From: Roseovarius sp. UBA6217
Lineage (GTDB): Bacteria > Pseudomonadota > Alphaproteobacteria > Rhodobacterales > Rhodobacteraceae
Length of the DNA: 13,497 nt
Direction: 5' to 3'
Assembly: GCA_002421985.1 (NCBI GenBank)
Contig: DISF01000053.1
Coordinates: forward strand, 1-13,497
The notes beneath the pieces are model-generated. The model was not told where the DNA came from. It worked only from the letters and a program-made list of their open reading frames with translations, and ran no database searches. Both the position numbers and the translations under genes were made by a program. This document shows positions 1 through 6,074 of the stretch, in pieces. Position 1 is the first letter of the stretch, and each line of letters opens with the position of its first letter.

Positions 1-76
1 ACTCGCAGGCCTGTCCGATGATGATGGGCCCCGCGCCGATAATCATGATGGAGTTGATATCGGTTCTTTTCGGCAT
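1..76 (-). CDS. carB: Carbamoyl-phosphate synthase large subunit, N-terminus only
   Basis: This is a partial gene: only the first 25 codons lie in the window and the rest continues past base 1. The visible protein begins MPKRTDINSIMIIGAGPIII and continues GQACE. This is the characteristic start of CarB, including the glycine-rich GAGPIxIGQACE strand-loop at the beginning of the first ATP-grasp half. CarB is the synthetase subunit of carbamoyl-phosphate synthase. It makes carbamoyl phosphate from bicarbonate, ATP and ammonia delivered by CarA, for pyrimidine and arginine synthesis in the cytoplasm. The ATG at 76 is preceded by AGGGGA about six bases upstream, a good ribosome binding site, so the start is secure. 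The gene is divergent from pabB, with 187 bp between the two starts. Everything beyond residue 25 is inferred from family knowledge. Confidence 0.93.
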   Translation of the reverse strand, partial: MPKRTDINSIMIIGAGPIIIGQACE

Positions 77-140
77 GTCGGTCCCCTGACGGCTGGCTGC
101 GGGCGCGGGCCGGAGGGGCTGCGCGCCCAAATTCTCGGGG

Positions 141-168
141 GTTATAGCTATCACCCGGCGGGGCGCAA
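141..168 (-). promoter_or_regulatory. Probable carB promoter with embedded inverted repeat
   Basis: Reading leftward, a -35 box TTGCGC (168–163) is followed after 16 bp by TATAAC (146–141), which matches the sigma-70 -10 consensus at five of six positions. The predicted transcript would start near 134 and carry a leader of about 58 bases. A perfect 7-bp inverted repeat, ATCACCC (150–156) and GGGTGAT (169–175), flanks the -35 box and the spacer, which is where a repressor could bind. The promoter is inferred from consensus only. Confidence 0.5.
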
Positions 169-263
169 GGGTGATCGCAAATCCGCGCGGATCCGGCGTT
201 TTTCGGGATGCACGGGCGGCACGTCCGCCCTAGGTATCGGGCGACTGCGCGAAAGGGGGCGGG

Positions 264-1385
264 GTGGAGATTCGTTTCGATCACGGGCCAGAGGGCGGGG
301 CCGCGACCTTTACAGGGGCACGGCGGATGATCGTCGCAGATGAGGCCTGCGAGGTGCCCGCAGCGCTCGCCGCGATGGATGACGCGCGGGCCGAAGGGTT
401 CTGGCTCGCGGGTTTTGCCAGTTACGAGATGGGCTATGCGCTGGAGCCGCGCCTGTCGCCGCTCATGCCGGGCAAGCGCCGCCTGCCGCTTTTGCAATTC
501 GGCGTGTATGAGGGGCCGCAAGGGGCCGCGCCGCTCAGGCGTGCCCCCGCCACGCTCGGCCCCATCGTGCCAGACTGGGACACCGCGCGCTATGGCCGCG
601 CGTTTGAGGCGGTTCATGCGCTGATCGGCGCGGGCGATATCTATCAGGCGAACCTGACCTTTCCGCTCTCGCTCACCGCCACCGGCAGCGCGCAGGCGCT
701 TTATGCCGCGCTCGGCACGGTGCAGCCGGTGCGCTATGGTGCCCTGATCGAGGCCCCCGGCCTGCCCGCGATCCTGTCGCGCTCGCCCGAGCTTTTCTTT
801 CGCACCGATGCCGGTGGTGGGATCGAGACACGCCCCATGAAAGGCACCCAGCCCCGCAGCACCGACCCGGCCGAGGATGCGCGGCGGCGCTATTTCCTGC
901 AAACCGACGAGAAGAACCGCGCCGAGAACCTGATGATCGTGGACCTGTTGCGCAACGATATCAGCCGGGTGAGCCTGCCCGGCTCGGTCCGCGTGCCCGC
1001 GCTCTTTTCGGTCGAGAGCTACGAGACCGTCCACCAGATGACCTCGCGCGTCACCGCGCAGCTTCACCCCGGCACCGGGCTTGGCGATATCTTCGCGGCG
1101 CTTTTCCCCTGCGGCTCGATCACCGGTGCGCCGAAAATCCGCGCCATGCAGATCCTCGCCGCTCTCGAACAGGCCCCGCGCGAGATCTATTGCGGCACCA
1201 TCGGCTGGGCCGCCCCCGACGGGCGCGCCGAATTCAACGTGGCCATCCGCACGCTGATGCTCGACGGCGGGCGCGCGCGCCTCAACGTGGGTGGTGGCGT
1301 GGTTTACGACAGCACGGCCGCGGGCGAATACGAGGAGGCGCTGTGGAAAGCGCGCTTTGCCCGCATCGCCGCGCCGGTGACGTGA
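264..1385 (+). CDS. pabB: Aminodeoxychorismate synthase component I (PabB)
   Basis: This 373-residue chorismate-binding enzyme should convert chorismate plus ammonia to 4-amino-4-deoxychorismate, the first step of the p-aminobenzoate branch of folate synthesis. Visible family motifs are FASYEMGYALEP (51–62), GDIYQANLTFP (124–134), SRSPELFF (172–179), RPMKGTQPR (190–198), the EKNRAENLMIVDLLRND helix (216–232), FPCGSITGAPK (281–291) and FNVAIRTL (324–331). Lys193 in the PMKGT motif is the residue that separates PabB from anthranilate synthase TrpE, which has Ala there. The length equals the short catalytic PabB form without a fused amidotransferase or lyase domain. Translation starts at GTG 264, with AAGGGGG four bases upstream. 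The next in-frame Met, at residue 22, would cut into conserved N-terminal sequence. No pabA or pabC neighbour is visible: the gene ends six bases before the end of the opposing cfa gene. Confidence 0.9.
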   Translation: MEIRFDHGPEGGAATFTGARRMIVADEACEVPAALAAMDDARAEGFWLAGFASYEMGYALEPRLSPLMPGKRRLPLLQFGVYEGPQGAAPLRRAPATLGPIVPDWDTARYGRAFEAVHALIGAGDIYQANLTFPLSLTATGSAQALYAALGTVQPVRYGALIEAPGLPAILSRSPELFFRTDAGGGIETRPMKGTQPRSTDPAEDARRRYFLQTDEKNRAENLMIVDLLRNDISRVSLPGSVRVPALFSVESYETVHQMTSRVTAQLHPGTGLGDIFAALFPCGSITGAPKIRAMQILAALEQAPREIYCGTIGWAAPDGRAEFNVAIRTLMLDGGRARLNVGGGVVYDSTAAGEYEEALWKARFARIAAPVT

Positions 1386-1391
1386 TCGGGG

Positions 1392-2621
1392 CTATTCGGC
1401 GGCGCGCGAAAGCCCGTCCGCCCCGTCGCGATAGAGATAATCGCGCGTCAGCGGCACGGCGTCCTGTTTGGGCGTGATCTGGAACTGGAACACCACCTGA
1501 TTATTGAGCCGGAATGTCAGCTCACTGGCGGTCAGGTAATAGCGCCACATCCGGCAGAACCGCTCATCATAGAGCGCGCGGGCACGCTCGATATTGGCCT
1601 CGAAGCGGCACCGCCATTCCTTGAGCGTTTCGGCATAATGCAGCCGCCACACCTCGACATCGGTGGTGATCAGCCGCTGACGCTCTATCGCAGCCACCGC
1701 CTCGGACATGGCCGGGCAATAGCCGCCGGGAAAGATGTATTTCGTGATCCAAGGGCTCGTCGCGCCCGGCGGATCGCTGCGCCCGATCGTGTGGATAAGC
1801 GCGATGCCGTCGGGTCTGAGCAGCCGCCGCACCTTTGCGAAATAGGCATCGTAATGCGGCACGCCGACATGCTCGAACATGCCCACCGACACGATCCGGT
1901 CGAATTGTCCCTGCACGTCGCGGTAATCCATCAACTCGAACCGCGCCTTGTCCGCCAGCCCGGCCTGCTCGGCGCGCATGTTGGCCATGGCGTGCTGCTC
2001 GCGCGAGAGGGTAATGCCCAGAACCTCGGCCCCGAAATCGCGCGCCAGCGTCAGCCCCATGCCGCCCCACCCGCATCCGATGTCAAGCACGCGCATCCCC
2101 GGCTCGATCAGCAGCTTCCTGGCAATATGCTGCTTCTTGGCCTCCTGCGCCTCTTCCAGCGTCATATCGGGCCTGGCGAAATAGGCGCAGGAATAATTGC
2201 GGTCCTCGTCGAGAAAGAGATCGTAAAGCTCTCCCGACAGGTCATAATGATGCGCCACATTGGCCCGCGCGCGCGACACCGGGTTGAACTGGTCAAGCCG
2301 CCGCCTGAGCCAGCGCCCCCACTCCAGCGGGCGGCGAAACCATGGCTGCCCCTGCGCGGCGATATTCATTATCGCAAGGCTCAGGAAGCCGTAAACGTCA
2401 TCCTTCTCGAACGTCACTGTGCCGTTCATATAGCCCTCGCCAACGGCCATGTCGGGCGACAGAATGATCCGGCGCGGCAGGCCTGGATCATGCAGCACCA
2501 CCGCGCTTTCGGGGCCACCCCCCGGCCCAAAGCAGCGCACCGTGCCGTCAGGGTATGTCACCCGTATCCGCCCGTGGCGGAACAGGTGAGTCAGTAACCG
2601 GTTCAGAGCGTTTGTCCACAT
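1392..2621 (-). CDS. cfa: Cyclopropane-fatty-acyl-phospholipid synthase family methyltransferase
   Basis: This 409-residue protein belongs to the SAM-dependent family that adds a methylene (cyclopropane) or methyl group across the double bond of unsaturated acyl chains in membrane phospholipids. The N-terminal ~115 residues form the variable lipid-binding part. The SAM-binding motif VLDIGCGWGG lies at 178–187. Residues corresponding to the E. coli Cfa active site and bicarbonate site are all present by motif alignment: Cys145 (NYSCAYF), Glu250 (MFEHVG), His277 and Ile279 (LIHTIG) and Tyr329 (LHYAETL). The family motif WITKYIFPGGY is at 291–301. The start was placed at ATG 2621 because AGGAGGT lies six bases upstream. 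The in-frame codon at 2645 would add eight residues without a ribosome site. Some Rhodobacteraceae relatives (UfaM type) make branched rather than cyclopropane acids, so the exact product is uncertain. A strong-looking promoter and a structured leader lie upstream. Confidence 0.88.
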   Translation of the reverse strand: MWTNALNRLLTHLFRHGRIRVTYPDGTVRCFGPGGGPESAVVLHDPGLPRRIILSPDMAVGEGYMNGTVTFEKDDVYGFLSLAIMNIAAQGQPWFRRPLEWGRWLRRRLDQFNPVSRARANVAHHYDLSGELYDLFLDEDRNYSCAYFARPDMTLEEAQEAKKQHIARKLLIEPGMRVLDIGCGWGGMGLTLARDFGAEVLGITLSREQHAMANMRAEQAGLADKARFELMDYRDVQGQFDRIVSVGMFEHVGVPHYDAYFAKVRRLLRPDGIALIHTIGRSDPPGATSPWITKYIFPGGYCPAMSEAVAAIERQRLITTDVEVWRLHYAETLKEWRCRFEANIERARALYDERFCRMWRYYLTASELTFRLNNQVVFQFQITPKQDAVPLTRDYLYRDGADGLSRAAE

Positions 2622-2638
2622 CGCACACCTCCTATCCC

Positions 2639-2700
2639 GCGCCATCCCCGGCGCTTCGCTTCGGCGTGGTCATCCGGCACCGGACGCGGGCTTGCCGGAT
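2639..2700 (-). promoter_or_regulatory. Structured 5' leader of cfa (two inverted repeats)
   Basis: Two perfect inverted repeats sit between the predicted cfa transcription start and its ribosome binding site. The distal one pairs ATCCGGCA with TGCCGGAT (arms 2693–2700 and 2672–2679, 13-base loop). The proximal one pairs GCGCC with GGCGC (arms 2650–2654 and 2639–2643, 6-base loop) and ends about five bases before AGGAGGT (2633–2627). Such structure could affect ribosome access or RNA stability. No known riboswitch consensus was recognised, and the regulatory role is inference. Confidence 0.35.
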
Positions 2701-2719
2701 ACTCGCCCAAATTTGCAGT

Positions 2720-2747
2720 ATTCTATTGGATTCCGCGCGACTGTAAA
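2720..2747 (-). promoter_or_regulatory. Probable cfa promoter
   Basis: Reading leftward, TTTACA (2747–2742) and TAGAAT (2725–2720) are separated by 16 bp. Each matches the sigma-70 consensus at five of six positions, which is unusually good for this GC-rich sequence. The predicted leader is about 90 bases. A GANTC site (GATTC, 2729–2733), the target of the alphaproteobacterial cell-cycle methylase CcrM, lies in the spacer. Confidence 0.55.
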
Positions 2748-2768
2748 GTTTTCGCGCCGCGCCCGGCC

Positions 2769-2797
2769 TTGACTTTGCCGCGCGCCCCATGTGTATC
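2769..2797 (+). promoter_or_regulatory. Probable aspS promoter
   Basis: TTGACT (2769–2774, five of six matches) is followed after 17 bp by TGTATC (2792–2797), a weak -10 box. Strong TTGAC with a poor -10 is the usual pattern for housekeeping promoters in this group. Transcription would start near 2804 and give a leader of about 50 bases. The -35 box lies only 21 bp from the -35 box of the divergent cfa promoter. Confidence 0.5.
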
Positions 2798-2853
2798 GGC
2801 CCGAACCCGACACCGATTGCCAAAACCGCCGTTCCCGGCCCCGGAGAGTGAAA

Positions 2854-4635
2854 ATGCACGCATATCGCAGCCATACCTGCGCCGATCTGAGGAAATCCCA
2901 TGTCGGAGAGACCGTCCGCCTTGCCGGTTGGGTTCACCGCATCCGCGATCACGGCGGCGTGCTGTTCATCGACCTGCGCGATCATTACGGCGTGACGCAG
3001 GTGCTGTGCGATTCCGACAGCCCGGTTTTCAAGGCGGTAGACGGCTTGCGCGCCGAATATTGCGTGCGCATCGACGGTGTGGTGAAGGCGCGCGATGCGA
3101 GCCTTGTGAACCCCAAGATCCCCACCGGCGAGATCGAGGTCTATATCCGCGATCTGGAGATTCTGGGCGCAGCGTCCGAATTGCCGCTTCAGGTCTTTGG
3201 CGATCAGGAATACCCCGAGGAGACGCGCCTGCGCTACCGCTATCTCGACCTGCGCCGCGAGGCGATGCAGGCCAACATGATGCTGCGCTCGGATGTGGTG
3301 GCCTCGATCCGCAAACGCATGTGGGACAAGGGGTTTCGCGAGTTCCAGACGCCGATCATCACGGCCAGCAGCCCTGAGGGCGCGCGAGATTTCCTTGTGC
3401 CCTCGCGCCTCCATCCGGGCAAGTTCTACGCCCTGCCGCAGGCCCCGCAGCAGTTCAAGCAGCTTATCATGGTCTCGGGGTTCGATCGGTATTTCCAGAT
3501 CGCCCCCTGTTTCCGCGATGAAGACCCCCGCGCCGACCGCTCGCCCACCGATTTCTACCAACTCGATATGGAAATGTCCTTTGTCACGCAACAGGATGTG
3601 TTCGACACCATAGCCCCGGTGATCGCGGGTGTGTTCCAAGAGTTTGGTGGCGGCAAGACGGTGGATGCGCCCGAGACCTGGCCACAGATTTCCTATGCAG
3701 AGTCAGCGCTTTGGTATGGCACAGACAAACCCGACCTGCGCAACCCGATCAAGATGCAGGACGTGTCCGAGCATTTCCGGGGGTCGGGCTTTGCCATCTT
3801 CGCGAAATTGCTGGAGCAGGAAGGCACCGAGATCCGCGCCATCCCCGCGCCGGGGGGCGGCAGCCGCAAGTTCTGCGACCGGATGAACGCATTCGCGCAG
3901 AAAGAGGGCCTGCCGGGGATGGGGTATATTTTCTGGCGCGAAGCCGACGGCGAGACGGAGGCCGCAGGCCCCCTCGCCAAGAATATCGGCCCCGAGCGGA
4001 CCGAGGCCATTCGCCAGCAGCTTGGCCTTGGCGTGGGCGATGCGGCTTTCTTTCTTGGGGGCAAGCCGAGCGCCTTCGAGCGGGTGGCGGGCAAGGCGCG
4101 CACGGTGATCGGCGATGAATTGGGGTTGAGCGATCAGGACCGTTTCGCCTTTGCCTGGATCGTCGATTTCCCGATGTATGAGCGCGACGAGGACAGCGGC
4201 CGCGTCGATTTCAGCCACAACCCGTTTTCCATGCCTCAGGGCGGGCGCGCGGCGCTCGACGGCGATCCGCTCAAGGTGCTGGGCTATCAGTATGATCTTG
4301 CCTGCAACGGGTATGAATTGGTCTCGGGCGCGATCCGCAACCACCGCCCCGAGATCATGTTCAAGGCGTTCGAGTTGGCGGGCTATGGCGAGGAAGAGGT
4401 GCGCAAGCGGTTCGGCGGCATGGTCAATGCGTTTCAGTTCGGCGCGCCGCCGCACGGGGGCTGTGCGGCGGGGATCGACCGGATCGTGATGCTGCTCGCG
4501 GGCACCTCCAACATCCGCGAGGTCATCATGTTCCCGATGAACCAGCGCGCCGAGGATCTGATGATGAACGCGCCCAGCGATCCGACCCCGGATCAGTTGA
4601 TGGAGCTTGGCCTGCGGGTGATCCCGAAGGAGTGA
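2854..4635 (+). CDS. aspS: Aspartyl-tRNA synthetase, probably non-discriminating type
   Basis: This 593-residue class IIb synthetase charges tRNA-Asp with aspartate in the cytoplasm; E. coli AspRS has 590 residues. An N-terminal OB-fold anticodon-binding domain (about 1–110) includes GWVHRIRDHGG at 25–35. Next come class II motif 2 (the FRDED loop followed by RADRSPTDFYQLD), the bacterial GAD insertion domain (roughly 290–410) and motif 3 (the AAGIDRIVMLLAG region with GTSNIREVIMFP). His33 in RDHGG is the residue reported to favour dual recognition of tRNA-Asp and tRNA-Asn in non-discriminating bacterial enzymes; E. coli has Leu there. The enzyme may therefore also make Asp-tRNA-Asn for GatCAB amidation. 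The start at ATG 2854 follows GGAG eight bases upstream and matches the family start. An in-frame GTG at 2791 falls inside the promoter. The gene is transcribed alone, divergent from cfa. Confidence 0.96.
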   Translation: MHAYRSHTCADLRKSHVGETVRLAGWVHRIRDHGGVLFIDLRDHYGVTQVLCDSDSPVFKAVDGLRAEYCVRIDGVVKARDASLVNPKIPTGEIEVYIRDLEILGAASELPLQVFGDQEYPEETRLRYRYLDLRREAMQANMMLRSDVVASIRKRMWDKGFREFQTPIITASSPEGARDFLVPSRLHPGKFYALPQAPQQFKQLIMVSGFDRYFQIAPCFRDEDPRADRSPTDFYQLDMEMSFVTQQDVFDTIAPVIAGVFQEFGGGKTVDAPETWPQISYAESALWYGTDKPDLRNPIKMQDVSEHFRGSGFAIFAKLLEQEGTEIRAIPAPGGGSRKFCDRMNAFAQKEGLPGMGYIFWREADGETEAAGPLAKNIGPERTEAIRQQLGLGVGDAAFFLGGKPSAFERVAGKARTVIGDELGLSDQDRFAFAWIVDFPMYERDEDSGRVDFSHNPFSMPQGGRAALDGDPLKVLGYQYDLACNGYELVSGAIRNHRPEIMFKAFELAGYGEEEVRKRFGGMVNAFQFGAPPHGGCAAGIDRIVMLLAGTSNIREVIMFPMNQRAEDLMMNAPSDPTPDQLMELGLRVIPKE

Positions 4636-4642
4636 GCAAGCC

Positions 4643-4862
4643 ATGTTCCACGTCCTGCACGCTGCCGGGTTCGATGTCGCGGCGCGCAATCACGCGCAGG
4701 CAATTCTGCCGGGGCATTCGCCGACGAGGCAGAGGCGCTGAAATGCAAGCGTATTTTGGCCGCCGCCTTGCAGCCTTCTCGCTGATCCGCGAGTTCTCGC
4801 CTGATTGAAATCGGGATGGCGTTTCGCGATGGCGACGAGGGGGGAGATATCCGCCCGAACGG
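4643..4862 (+). pseudogene. Frameshifted gene relic, possibly N-terminus of a BglII-like restriction endonuclease
   Basis: Eight bases after aspS an ATG with an upstream AAGGAG opens a 32-codon frame (4643–4741) that begins like a real protein (MFHVLHAAGFDVAARNHAQAIL) and then stops at TGA. Protein-like sequence continues in other frames: GAFADEAEALKC from about 4711 in a second frame, AAFSLIREFSP from 4770 in a third, and LIEIGMAFRDGDEGGDIRP from 4801. Such patchwork is typical of a decayed gene with several indels. The segment NHAQAIL followed by an acidic helix resembles the NHADEIL segment near the N-terminus of the BglII endonuclease family, as recalled from that protein. This family assignment is tentative. 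No methyltransferase partner is present. The relic runs into the 3' end of the opposing FkbM-family gene. Confidence 0.4.
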
Positions 4863-5633
4863 TCAGCGGCGCTGGCCGGATGAGGTAAAGGCGGGGACTG
4901 GGGCCGAGACGCCGGAGCCGGTGGCGACGGGGAGCCAGGTTGCACGCGCGAATTCCGGGCGGGTCAGCGGCTGGAAATACAAATCCACCTGCCAGAACAT
5001 CCGGTCACCGGGCCGCCACAGCGGATCGGACATGTCGGCCACGCCAAACCCCTGATCGCGCATCAGCGCGACCATTTCGTGAAACAACAGCGACTCGGGT
5101 GCGATCCGAAAGCCGTAGGTCTCGATGATGACAAGCGACGCCTCTTTCAGGCACCGCGCCGCGCCGGTGAGGATCGGCACCTCGTAGCCATGCGTATCGA
5201 GCTTGATCGCAAACGGCCCGTCGGCCTGGGTTACAAGATCGTCAAGCCGCACGGCATCGACCTCAAGCGCCGCCGCCCCCTCGCCCGGCTCTGCCTTGCC
5301 GCCGAACGGGTCATCGGCGTTGAAGCGCACCGTTCCCGCCCTGTCGCTTGCCGCCGCGAGCACGTAGCGCGCGCGCGGATGCGCGGCGCAAAAGCGGTCG
5401 AGCGCGGGCTTGTGATGCGGGTTGGCCTCGACCAGCAGATAATCGCAGGCAGGCAGGTAATCCATCGCCTGCACGGCCCAGCGCCCATCCGACGCGCCAA
5501 CGTCGATCACAGTGCCAACCTCGATGCCACGCCCGGCGATCCGCTTCATTGCCGCGCGCATATGGCTGCGCTTGCCCTCGTGAACGCGCTTGCGCAGCGA
5601 TGCGGGGATCGCCCGTTTCAACAGCCGTTTCAT
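4863..5633 (-). CDS. FkbM family methyltransferase
   Basis: This 256-residue protein has the FkbM-type SAM-dependent O-methyltransferase fold. After a basic N-terminus (1–40) come the SAM-binding motif VIDVGASDG (42–50), the acidic strand LLVEANP (66–72), a motif with Asp around residues 126–132 (VDAVRLDDL), and the diagnostic IKLDTHGYEVPILTGA (143–158). A VIIETYG strand follows at 168–174. FkbM enzymes methylate hydroxyls on polyketides, glycans or lipids, and the substrate here cannot be told. The start at ATG 5633 was chosen over a TTG at 5645 because GGGG lies about seven bases upstream and the protein then begins with a basic MKRLLKR. The last ~25 residues (ATGSGVSAPVPAFTSSGQRR) look low-complexity and lie beside the relic, so the original C-terminus may have been altered. 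The gene lies 96 bp downstream of tRNA-Trp on the same strand with no clear terminator between them. Confidence 0.82.
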   Translation of the reverse strand: MKRLLKRAIPASLRKRVHEGKRSHMRAAMKRIAGRGIEVGTVIDVGASDGRWAVQAMDYLPACDYLLVEANPHHKPALDRFCAAHPRARYVLAAASDRAGTVRFNADDPFGGKAEPGEGAAALEVDAVRLDDLVTQADGPFAIKLDTHGYEVPILTGAARCLKEASLVIIETYGFRIAPESLLFHEMVALMRDQGFGVADMSDPLWRPGDRMFWQVDLYFQPLTRPEFARATWLPVATGSGVSAPVPAFTSSGQRR

Positions 5634-5729
5634 GGGATACCCCAACCTGATACTGCTGCCCGTCTAGCCAATCGCCCCCGCCCGCACAAGCCCGCGCCAC
5701 TCCGGCGGCACCGTCATTTCGGATGGATT

Positions 5730-5805
5730 TGGCAGGGGCAGCAGGGTTCGAACCCGCGACCTACGGTTTTGGAGACCGTCGCTCTACCAGCTGAGCTATA
5801 CCCCT
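5730..5805 (-). tRNA. trnW: tRNA-Trp (anticodon CCA)
   Basis: The cloverleaf reads leftward from 5805. The acceptor arm AGGGGTA pairs with TGCCCCT (one T·G pair). The D arm has GCTC/GAGC around AGCTGGTA. The anticodon stem ACGGT/ACCGT encloses the 7-base loop CTCCAAA, giving anticodon CCA. The T arm is GCGGG-TTCGAAC-CCTGC. The discriminator base is G, and the 3' CCA is encoded (5732–5730). Total length is 76 bases, as usual for this tRNA. A promoter lies directly upstream. Confidence 0.97.
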
Positions 5806-5817
5806 ATCGTGGCCGGG

Positions 5818-5846
5818 GTGTTATTGGCTTTCGCCTCGGGCGTCAA
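5818..5846 (-). promoter_or_regulatory. Probable tRNA-Trp promoter
   Basis: Reading leftward, TTGACG (5846–5841) matches the -35 consensus at five of six positions. The -10 is either AATAAC (5825–5820, 15-bp spacer) or TAACAC (5823–5818, 17-bp spacer). A start about seven bases further on would give a precursor with a leader of only 6–8 bases before the mature tRNA end, typical of tRNA genes. Confidence 0.5.
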
Positions 5847-5876
5847 GCGGGCGCGAGCCAGAAAACCGCCGCCGCC

Positions 5877-6074
5877 TCAGTCGAGCGCGCGCGCCTCGTC
5901 GATGAGCATGACCGGAATCCCCGACCGTATCGGAAAGGCCAGCCCGGCGGCCTTGCTCACAAGCTCTTGGCGCTCGGCATCATACTCGAGCCGGCCTTGC
6001 GTCCTGGGGCAGACCAGCGCCTCCAGCATCCGGCGGTCAAAGGCGGGCGCGGGGGCCTTGCGGTCGTCAGTCAT
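5877..6074 (-). CDS. Trm112 family protein
   Basis: This 65-residue protein belongs to the short bacterial Trm112/YcaR group. Recognisable family features are the MLEALVCPRTQGRLEYD segment (16–32), the QELVSKAAGLAFPIRSGIP segment (36–54) and the terminal VMLIDEAR. In eukaryotes and archaea Trm112 activates methyltransferases acting on tRNA, rRNA and release factors; the bacterial role is not firmly established. Only one Cys (Cys22) is present, so the zinc site of classical Trm112 is absent, as in many alphaproteobacterial members where CPxTxG is normal. Its ATG overlaps the stop codon of the LON-domain gene (ATGA, 6071–6074), which indicates translational coupling. It is the last protein gene of the block before tRNA-Trp. 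Confidence 0.85.
   Translation of the reverse strand: MTDDRKAPAPAFDRRMLEALVCPRTQGRLEYDAERQELVSKAAGLAFPIRSGIPVMLIDEARALD

Noticed and set aside
77..263. Riboswitch or attenuator in the carB/pabB intergenic region
   Set aside because: Only simple inverted repeats are visible. No known riboswitch consensus and no leader peptide with terminator was found.
2632..3639. 335-codon minus-strand frame opposite aspS and the aspS/cfa promoter region
   Set aside because: It covers the antisense of conserved AspRS motifs and two promoters, and has no family match by eye.
4816..5055. 79-codon plus-strand frame starting in the relic
   Set aside because: Its first ~20 codons may belong to the decayed gene, but most of it is antisense to the FkbM 3' end, so it was not called as a gene.
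5664..5717. 17-codon minus-strand ORF (MTVPPEWRGLVRAGAIG) between tRNA-Trp and the FkbM gene
   Set aside because: It has no ribosome binding site, is very short, and shows no recognisable similarity. A chance frame is the simplest explanation.
5646..5729. Terminator downstream of tRNA-Trp
   Set aside because: GC-rich tracts are present, but no stem followed by a T run was found. Co-transcription with the FkbM gene remains possible.
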